Shown here piece after piece: positions 8,651 through 17,400 of a stretch of 64,000 nucleotides of DNA (position 1 is its first letter; each line of letters opens with the position of its first letter). Below the pieces are notes generated by a model that was not told where the DNA came from, did not search any database, and worked only from the letters and a program-made list of their open reading frames with translations. The position numbers and the translations under genes were made by a program. This DNA comes from Bacteroidota bacterium (GTDB taxonomy: Bacteria > Bacteroidota > Bacteroidia > Bacteroidales > F082), in the NCBI GenBank assembly GCA_018830105.1, contig JAHJTC010000004.1:434001-498000 (forward strand), read 5' to 3'.

Positions 8651-9577
8651 TTATTGCAAGGCTTTCACGGTTTCTCGTATTCCCCTTACATAAGGTGTCG
8701 GTTCGAACCTGAATTTCCGTTCAAACTTTGTGCTGTCGAAAACATAAGGCCGATCATATTGATAGAGCATTTCGGGCATTTCCTTCAATATGGGAATAAA
8801 CCAGCCCAGGATTTTAATAAGTCCTTTACCTGAAACATTGTAACGACATTTTGTTCCTATTTCTGCGGCAATATTCTCCATCCATTCAATTCCTGTGAGC
8901 GGATCAGGAGCTGTGGGTAAATGCCAGACCTGACCCCAGGCATCTTTTGAATTACCCAGCATGGCAGTTGCTTTTGCAGCATCAGGCACATAGGTAAACG
9001 AATGTGGAACATCCACTTTACCCATCCAATTTGCTTTTTTTCCTTTGGCAAAATTCTTAAGCACTGTTTCATTCAGGATACTATTAATCTCGCCGGGTCC
9101 GTAAAAATCAGCTGCTCTGGCTATCAATGCCTGTAAGTTACCTGCTTTTACCTCATCCATCAGCTGTTGGGCTATCTTGGCACGTACTTTTCCTTTAACA
9201 CTTTGTGGCGCAATGGGTGTATCTTCTGTCATCAATCCAATCTGCTCAGGATCATACATATAAACATTGTCGAAAAATACCAGTTTACAATTATGTTTCT
9301 TACAAGCTTCGATTGTATTGGTCATAATTTGAGGCCATTGCAGCTCCCAAACTGCAGCCTTGTACTCCAATCCAACCGTGAGATAGGCCACCGAGCAACC
9401 TTCAACCGCTTCCATTACCTTCTGTGGGTCGAGCAAATCGGCTTGCATGGTTTCATCTGTATCATTTACTTTTTTTGGGTTACGAGCTACCAATCGAATA
9501 TCAGTCTTAAAACGCACCAATTCTTTAGCCAGCAAATAACCAATGCTTCCTCCTGAACCTAAAATAACCTGTTTCAT
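8651..9577 (-). CDS. NAD-dependent epimerase/dehydratase (SDR family)
   Basis: A 308-residue extended or atypical SDR. The N-terminal dinucleotide-binding loop is GSGGSIG at residues 7-13, followed by the expected R of an NADP-type beta-2 loop (LVARNPKK) and an acidic DLLDP. The active-site region has VYMYDP in place of the usual YxxxK, so catalysis of the standard SDR type is uncertain. A later AADFYGPG is typical of extended SDRs that act on nucleotide sugars or isoflavone-like substrates. It is probably a cytoplasmic oxidoreductase or epimerase of unknown substrate. Confidence 0.8.
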   Translation of the reverse strand: MKQVILGSGGSIGYLLAKELVRFKTDIRLVARNPKKVNDTDETMQADLLDPQKVMEAVEGCSVAYLTVGLEYKAAVWELQWPQIMTNTIEACKKHNCKLVFFDNVYMYDPEQIGLMTEDTPIAPQSVKGKVRAKIAQQLMDEVKAGNLQALIARAADFYGPGEINSILNETVLKNFAKGKKANWMGKVDVPHSFTYVPDAAKATAMLGNSKDAWGQVWHLPTAPDPLTGIEWMENIAAEIGTKCRYNVSGKGLIKILGWFIPILKEMPEMLYQYDRPYVFDSTKFERKFRFEPTPYVRGIRETVKALQ

Positions 9578-9600
9578 AATGATTATTGTTTTATCTAACG

Positions 9601-9608
9601 CAAATTTA
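9601..9608 (-). promoter_or_regulatory. Possible -7 element of the SDR gene
   Basis: On the minus strand this reads TAAATTTG, matching TAnnTTTG, 23 bp upstream of the ATG at 9577. The -33 box is weak. Confidence 0.4.
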
Positions 9609-9852
9609 ATCTGTTTTCTGAATAAACCAGTTTAACGCAACTATTTTTGAACTTTTTAAAAGCAACATACTGCCAGAAAACAAAATTGCTAAAATTTTTT
9701 CGCATAGCAAACATTGATTAAAAGTGACCTGAAATGATTGGTTCTTGGAATAAAAAAAATGAAATTAATAATAATAAGGTCTAGAAATTTGCGCTAAAAA
9801 ATGTAAAACCACAAAATAGTAAGCAGATTTCAGCCAGGAAGAATAATGGTGC

Positions 9853-9860
9853 TACCTTTG
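9853..9860 (+). promoter_or_regulatory. -7 element of the esterase/CYTH operon
   Basis: TACCTTTG is a full match to TAnnTTTG, about 52 bp upstream of the ATG at 9913. A weak TTTC lies in the -33 position. An intact promoter argues that the operon is still transcribed despite the stop codon in the first gene. Confidence 0.5.
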
Positions 9861-9912
9861 CAATCTCATTGCATTACATTTGGTGCAATTACAAATTTAC
9901 ACCCTTTTAGTC

Positions 9913-10785
9913 ATGCCGTTGAGTGTTCAATTTGGTTACCAGCGTCAGCAGCCCCAAGCTGGAAAATTGCACAGTGTAGCTATGTTCCCTTCCGAATATG
10001 TGGAGGCGCGCCGAATAGATGTTTGGTTACCCAATAAATTCGATCATTAAAAAAAATATGCTGTGCTCTATATGCACGACGGCCAAAACCTATTTGATTC
10101 CGAACACGCCTTTAATGGGATTAGCTGGGCCGCCGATCGTGCTATGCAAAAGCTGATTGATGAAGAAAAAGTGAGACCAACAATAATTGTCGGCATCTGG
10201 AATACCGACCTCAGGTACCAGGAATACTTTCCGGTGGCAGCCTATGAAAAACTACCGGCAGCCCTAAAGCGAAAAATCCACTTCAAAAATGGAAATATTC
10301 CTTTGAGTGATGCGTATCTGAAATTTTTAGTGACTGAACTAAAACCATTTATCGATGCCAATTATGCAGTTCAAACTGATGCTGATTCCACCTTTATTGC
10401 CGGTTCAAGTATGGGAGGACTGATATCGGCTTATGCGCTGGCAAGTTATCCTGAAATTTTTGGCGGAGCAGCCTGCCTGAGCACCCATTGGCCTTTGGGA
10501 GAAGAACTGGACGACAAAGGCTTTTCAAAACCTTTCATTAACTGGCTTGGAGCACATCTTCCTGCTCCAGGAAAGCATCGCATATATTTCGATTATGGCA
10601 CGGACGGCTTCGATACTACGTATCAAATTCACCAGGAGGAAATGGATCGCCAAATGAGCGCAATTGGTTATTCTGTAGGCAAAAACTGGCTGACCTACAG
10701 GGCAGAAGGCGACAAACACAACGAGATTTTTTGGAGGGAGCGGCTGCACATCCCTTTACACTTTTTACTCAGAAACACGCTATGA
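9913..10785 (+). pseudogene. Alpha/beta-hydrolase esterase with in-frame TAA
   Basis: Reading from the ATG at 9913, the frame encodes 45 residues (MPLSVQFGYQ..., then RRIDVWLPNKFDH) and meets TAA at 10048-10050. It then continues in the same frame through KKYAVLYMHDGQNLFD to the natural stop at 10785. Both halves belong to one putative-esterase (enterochelin-esterase/esterase D-like) domain. The catalytic Ser is in GSSMGG at codon 166, and a late GDKHNEIFW supplies a candidate His. The 'R-x-DVWLP...YAVLYMHDGQ' junction is a conserved core strand, so the TAA most simply arose from CAA by one substitution. A shorter product could restart at GTG 10063 or ATG 10072 but would lack the first beta strands. 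The stop overlaps the start of the CYTH gene, so the pair is an operon. Confidence 0.75.
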
Positions 10786-11264
10786 TGGAAATTGAAAGAA
10801 AGTTTTTAGTCGAAGGCAATTTTCGCTCCTTTATTTTGCAAAGCATCGCCATAAAACAAGCTTATCTTTGCAAAGATGAACAACATACGATACGCATTAG
10901 AATAGCAGAGCCTAAAGCCTGGATCACCATCAAAGGCAAACCAGAGGCAGACGAAATCAGCAGGTTTGAGTGGGAAAAGCCGCTTGATATGGATGAGGCC
11001 ACAATACTTTTTGAGCGCTGCACTTTGGGAAAAATAGAAAAGATCAGACATCTCATTCCACAGGGAGGCCACACCTTTGAAGTGGATGAGTTTTTAGGCA
11101 ATCTAAAAGGACTTATCATCGCCGAAATCGAATTGAAACATCCCGCAGAAATATTTGAAAGACCAGAATGGCTTGGGAATGAAGTAAGTGAAGATATTCG
11201 ATACACCAACGCGGCCCTGGCCGAAAGCCAGCAAATTCCGCAGACCCACAAAGAAAAGAATTAA
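10782..11264 (+). CDS. CYTH-domain protein (triphosphatase/adenylate-cyclase fold)
   Basis: A 160-residue protein that begins with the CYTH signature EIERKFLV (ExExK). It has later basic and acidic strands (IRIRIAEPKAWITIKGK, EWEKPL, FEVDEF, IAEIEL) that line the triphosphate tunnel of the fold. Members bind inorganic triphosphate, thiamine triphosphate or nucleotides with a divalent metal. In short bacterial forms like this one the usual role is inorganic triphosphatase. The ATG at 10782 overlaps the TGA of the esterase gene (ATGA), and a second ATG follows at 10785; either start retains the whole domain. Translation may depend on ribosomes terminating on the esterase message. Confidence 0.85.
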   Translation: MMEIERKFLVEGNFRSFILQSIAIKQAYLCKDEQHTIRIRIAEPKAWITIKGKPEADEISRFEWEKPLDMDEATILFERCTLGKIEKIRHLIPQGGHTFEVDEFLGNLKGLIIAEIELKHPAEIFERPEWLGNEVSEDIRYTNAALAESQQIPQTHKEKN

Positions 11265-11297
11265 TGCTGACTTAAAGTTAATAACAAGTGAACAACT

Positions 11298-11305
11298 TAC
11301 TTTTG
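11298..11305 (+). promoter_or_regulatory. -7 element of the giant secreted-protein gene
   Basis: TACTTTTG is a full match to TAnnTTTG, followed by a 5' leader of about 110 nt before the ATG at 11420. The -33 box is weak. Confidence 0.5.
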
Positions 11306-11419
11306 CAAACACTTTAAGCATTCAAAAATATCTTTAACTTGCTCATCCTTTTGCGTGCACTTTTAAAAGTATAATTAATTATAATTCAATAGCTTATCAT
11401 TATTTTCAAAACAAAACTT

Positions 11420-14400
11420 ATGAGACAAAAACTACGATTGATGGCCGTGATGGCCATGATGTTCATGTTTGTTTCAACACAAGGCCAGATTATCAGCCAG
11501 TATGTTGAAACAAATTCAGGCACAACTCCAAAGGGTATTGAAATATGGAATAATACCGGAGCTACACTCGATTTTGCTACTAATAATCTTGTGATTGAGA
11601 AAGGCTCGAACGGTGGTGCTCCTTCACAAGATTATTTGCTTGATGCTGGCACCCTTGCAGACGGAGAAGTAATAGTTATTGGCACCTCTGACATGCAAGC
11701 TGTTACCGAAGGAAATGGTGCTACATTCTACGAAAAAGGCTTCAATTTTAACGGTGATGATGCTTTGGTGGTAAAATATGGTGGCACAATTACAGATGTT
11801 CTGGGCACACCCGGAAGCGACCCGGGTTCATCCTGGAGTGGAAATGGAGTTTCTACTGCCAATCAAAACATCCAGTTACTTAATGGTATTACTAGTGGAG
11901 ATACAGACGGCTGGACTGATCCAAGCGAACGATTTGAAACGGTGAGTACTAATCCTGTCAGTGATTTAACCGGATTTGGGATTGCTCCAATTGCAGGGGG
12001 TAATATTCCTCCTTCAATTACTAATATCGCACAAACACCTTCTGCAGGTATCAGTTCAAGCACAACTGTTTCTGTTTCGGCTGATGCTACTGACAGCGAT
12101 GGCACCCTGAATACCGTTGAATTGAAATGGGGTACAACAAGCGGAGATTATTCCGGTGGCACAATCAACATGTCAAATGGCGGAAGCGGTGATACTTATA
12201 CGACAACAACTGATATACCGGCTCAAGCTGATGGCACAACAGTTTATTATGTGATTGAAGCTACTGATGATGAGCCAGCAACAACAACCTCAGCAGAGCA
12301 AAGCTATGCGGTTACTGATCCAGCTACTACCAGCCTGCCTTACACTGAAACTTTTGACACAGATTTAGGTGATATTTACACTTTTAGTGTATCAGGTAAC
12401 ACCAAAGAATGGAACTGGAATTCAGGTGGTTGGGCTCAAATGAACGGCTATAACAGCGGTGATATTGAGGAAGATTGGCTCATTCTTCCAGGTATAAATT
12501 TAAACAGCTATAGCGATGAAGTATTGACTTTCGATAGTTGGAAAAGATTTGGTGCCGATGATGCAGCAAATTATTTAAAGCTTTACTATTCAACTGATTA
12601 TTCTGGCATTGGGGATCCTGTATCGGCAATATGGACAGAATTGGCCTTTACACAACCAACAAATGAGCAGGAATGGGTTTCATCAGGTGAAATTGATCTT
12701 TCAGCAATTACTGGTACTTCTGTATGGTTTGCTTTAAAGTATCGATACGAGGCAGGGAGTTATCGTTCATGGCAAATCGATAATATTGTTATTGAAGAAC
12801 AAATTGTTGCTACACCAACCTTGGCGATCAACCCAACATCCCTCACAGGCTTTACATACGAAGAAGGCAGTGGCCCATCAGCCTCACAAAGCTTTACTGT
12901 TGAAGGCACTAACCTCACTTCTGATATCACTGTAACACCGCCAGCTAACTACGAAATTTCATCTGATGATGTCAGTTTCCAATCCACAGCAATCACACTT
13001 ACCCAAACAGCGGGAAGCGTTGCTACTACAACACTTTACACACGATTGGAAGCTGGACTTTCAGCAGGAGACTACAACGGACAGCAAATAACTGCTGCCG
13101 CAACAGATGCTGTGGATCAAACTGTGACTTTGGACGGAACCGTAAGCGTTTTCTTCGATGGATTTATAGAAGATTTCACAAATAGCAATGCAACAGGCTC
13201 TTATGCTGACAATACATTTACGGGCAATTACGGAATAGATTGGACTTATATTGCGTCCAGAGATGGCAATGGCGATGCTAATAATTCCGGCATAAATCTT
13301 CCGGCGCTCATGCTTCGCCAGGCTTCTAGTAATAGTTCAATCACTTCTGAAACTATAAGCGGTGGCATAGGCAGCTTCAGTGTTAAGCTTTATAAAGGTT
13401 TTACAGGTGGTGGCGATCGTCAGGTTGAATTATTTATAAACGGCATTTCTCAAGGCACCTCAACACCGTTTGATGATTATGACGAACACATTTTTGAAGT
13501 CAACGACATCAATATTGGAGGAGGTTTCACTATTCAAATTACCAATATAACTGCAAAACAGGTAATTATTGATGACATCACATGGACATCCTTTGACGGC
13601 CCGGCAAATATTCCTCCTGTAATCGCCAACATAACCCAAACTCCTGCTACCGACATCATGGATGATCAAACAGTGAGCGTTTCAGCCGATGTTACTGATA
13701 GCGATGGTACGATTGCTTCTGTTATTCTCAACTGGGGAACTACCAGCGGCAACCTTAGCAACAGCATCTCGATGAGTGTAAGCAGTGGCGACACTTATAC
13801 AACTGATACTGATATACCTGCCCAGGCTGGTGGAACTTCAGTTTACTATGCCATCACTGCCGCAGATGATCTTGCAGCCGAAACGACCTCTGCCGAGCAA
13901 TCATACACCGTTGTCATTCTGGATCCTGCTCTCGTGCTTACCCCTGATGCACTTAGCGGCTTTGAATATGAATTGGGCGAAGGCCCTTCAACTTCTCAAA
14001 GTTATACCGTTAGTGGATTCAATTTTGTCGGAAGTGGATTGGTTGATGTTACGGCTCCTGCAAGTTTTGAAATTTCAATTGATAATAGTGACTGGTTCAA
14101 TAGTCTTGTTCTTCAATATGCAGATGGTGAGTTGATTGCACAGCCACGTACGATTTACGTTCGTATGAAAGCCGGTTTAACTGCTGGCGAAAAAGATGAA
14201 GCCATTTCGCATCAAGATGTGAATATTGGTTTGGTTGAACTTCCTGTTTCCGGCGAGGTAACTAGCGTTACACAAGTAGCTGATATTGCTGCACTCCGCC
14301 AGGGAGCAACTGATGGAACAGTTTACCAGCTTACCGGAGAGGCAATTCTTACTTTTGCCGGTTCGAGCCGCAACCAGAAATTTATTCAGGATGCCACAGC

Positions 14401-17400
14401 AGGTATCCTCATTGATGATGCAGCCGGAAATATTACCACAGCCTACGAAATTGGCGACGGAATCACAGGATTAACCGGTACTTTATCTGTTTACCAAAAT
14501 ATGGTGCAGTTTGTTCCACAGACCGATGCCGGAGCGCCAACAAGTACAGGAAATACCATCACTCCGGTTGAAGTTACACTCGACGCTTTGGATGCCACTT
14601 ATCAGGCACAGCTGGTAAAGGTGAATTTTGTTGATTTCAATACAACAGGAAACTTCTCGCAGGGAAGCAATTACACCATCACCGATCCTACTGGAAATGG
14701 CGTGATGCGCACCCAATACAGTAATTTGGATTATATCGGAACTCCAATTCCTGAAACAACACAAAATCTAACAGCTGTTATCATGCAATTCAGCAGCACC
14801 ATGCAGCTGATTCCAAGAAGTCTGGAAGACTTTGAAGATGCACCAATTACTGATCCTACTATTTTTGCTGATCCTATGGTAATCAACGGGTTGAGCTATC
14901 CTGTAGGCGGAGGTCCTTCAAACCCGCAATCTTTCATGATCAGTGGTGTTAACCTCACTTCTGGAATTAGTGTTACAACGAGTTCCCCTTATTTTGATAT
15001 TTCGCCCACAGGCGGAAGTAATTTTGTTCCCACAAGCCCTATCATTCTTAACCACACGAATGGCGTTGTTGAAGAAACACCTGTTTATGTGCGCTTGAAA
15101 GCAGGATTGGATCTCGGTAATTACAATGGCGAAGAAATCGTTGCCAATTCTTCCGGAGCCGAAAACGCTGTAATCACTTTAAACGGTACAGTTTATGACG
15201 GATCAGCAGGTGGCGGTGGATTAGAAACTTTTGCCAACCTCGATCTGGAAGGAAGCAGCTATGCTGATGGCAGTTTTCTTGGACAAGACGGCAGTACCTG
15301 GACCTACTTCCAATCGCGTGGTGATGTTGAAATCACTGGAAAAGCGCTCATGCTTGGCCGCAACCGCACACCACAGGCCAATGTATATTCAGGAACCATC
15401 TTCGGTGGAATCGGCACCATCAACTTCGACTATATGCAGGCATTTAGCACAGGCGTAAACCTTAATGTGTTGGTGAATGATGTTGTTGTAGGAAATGTAA
15501 CTTCTGATGGCGAACAAAATGTGATCAAAAACTCAGGAACGATCACTGTCAATGTTGATGGCCCTGTTACAATCAAATTTATCAGTGCCAATAATAGCGA
15601 CGGACAAGTGGTAATTGACAATGTTGCCTGGACAGCTTACGAAGGAGGTTTACCTGTTGCTGCTGCCCCAAGCTTTGACCCGCCTGCCGGAAGCTATGCT
15701 GATCCTGTTAACGTAACTTTAAGTTCTGCCACTGCAAATGCAGATATCTTCTTCAGTCAAAGCTCCGAAAATGGCCCCTGGACTGCTTACTCCACCCCTA
15801 TTGCTGTGGATGATGCCACTACAATCTGGGCTTATGCCACTGCTGATGACCATGAAGACAGCCCGGTAGTGAGTGCAGCTTACACCTTTACAGATGTGGT
15901 TTCAGTTGCAACTATTGCCGAACTCAGAGCAGGCGCAACTGATGGTACAGTTTATCAACTTACCGGCGAAGCTGTTCTTACCTTCCAGACCAGCACCCGC
16001 AACCAGAAATTTATCCAGGATGCAACCGGCGCTATCTTGATTGATGATAATGGTGGTGCCATTACTACCAGCTACAATCTATATGATGGCATAACCGGAA
16101 TTAGCGGTACACTAAGTACTTACAGTAATATGTTGCAGTTTGTACCGGAAACCGATCCGGGAGCGGCTTCAAGCACAGGAAATACTGTTACACCAGTTGA
16201 AGTAAGTCTTGATGAGCTCGACAACACTTATCAGGCGCAGCTTGTAACAGTAAACTTTGCTGACTTTGAAGCTACCGGTAATTTTGCTTCAGGACAGAAC
16301 TATACTATAACTGATCCCAGTGGCAGCGGCGTAATGCGCACCCAATACAGTGATTTGGATTATATTGGTGAGCCAATTCCAACCACTACACAAAACATCA
16401 CCGGTGTGATTCTTCAGTTTTCAAGCACCATGCAGCTTGTTCCAAGAAGTCTGGCTGATTTCGAAGAAGCCAATATCACCGATCCTTTCATCGCTGTTAG
16501 TCCGACCACTTTGAACGGATTCAACTATGAAATTGGCAATGGTCCTTCGGCAGAGCAAAGCTTTGTTGTAAGCGCGCTGAATCTCACAGCCGATCTTAGC
16601 CTTGATGCTCCTGCAAATTATGAAATCTCTTTAGGCACAGGCGGAAGCTTTGTAGCTACAGATCCTGTTTTACTCACACCTACTGACGGAACTGTGGATG
16701 AAACTACTGTTTATGTGCGCCTCAAAGCAGGTTTGGATGTGGGCACTTACAATGGCGAGCAGGTTTTAGCCACTTCAACAGGAGCCACTAACAAGACTGT
16801 TACCCTCAATGGAAACGTAAGTGACCCTTCAGCTGGTGGCGGTTTCGAAACCTTTGCCAACCTGGATTATGATGGCAACTCCTATGTTGATGGAACCTTC
16901 CTCGGACAGGACGGCTCAACATGGACCTATGTTCAGGCAAGAGGCGACCTGCAAATCACAGATGAATCCATTACTTTGGGCCGTAATCGCGACCCACAGT
17001 CCAATGTTTATTCAGGATTACTCGATGGTGGAATTGGTGTGATCAACTTTGATTATATGCAGGCCTTCAGTACCGATGTGAACCTGAATATAATGGTGAA
17101 TGATGTGGTTGTAGGCACTGTTACTTCTGCCGGCGAGCAGGATATCGTGAAGAATTCAGGTGACATCGTTGTGAATGTTCCGGGTCAGGTTGTTATCAAA
17201 TTCATGAATGTAAATAATAGCGACGGACAAGTTGTGATTGACAATATTTCCTGGACTGCTTACGATGGTGGCACACCAGTTGTGTTGGCTCCAACATTCA
17301 ATCCTCCAGCTGGCAATTACTTCGATCCGATTGATGTAACGATCAGTTCGGCCACCAGCGGTGCAACAGTTTTCTACAGCACCGAATCAGCTACCGGCCC

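Larger units (their letters stand above)
9578..9912. other. Intergenic region with divergent promoters
   Basis: This 335-bp AT-rich spacer separates the divergent SDR and esterase genes. It holds a minus-strand -7 element at 9601-9608 and a plus-strand one at 9853-9860. No coding frame with recognisable protein similarity and no RNA gene was seen in between. Confidence 0.6.

Noticed and set aside
9846-10037. Separate 63-codon open frame ahead of the esterase
   Set aside because: It overlaps the esterase 5' end in another frame and has no recognisable features, while the esterase frame itself is open and conserved there.
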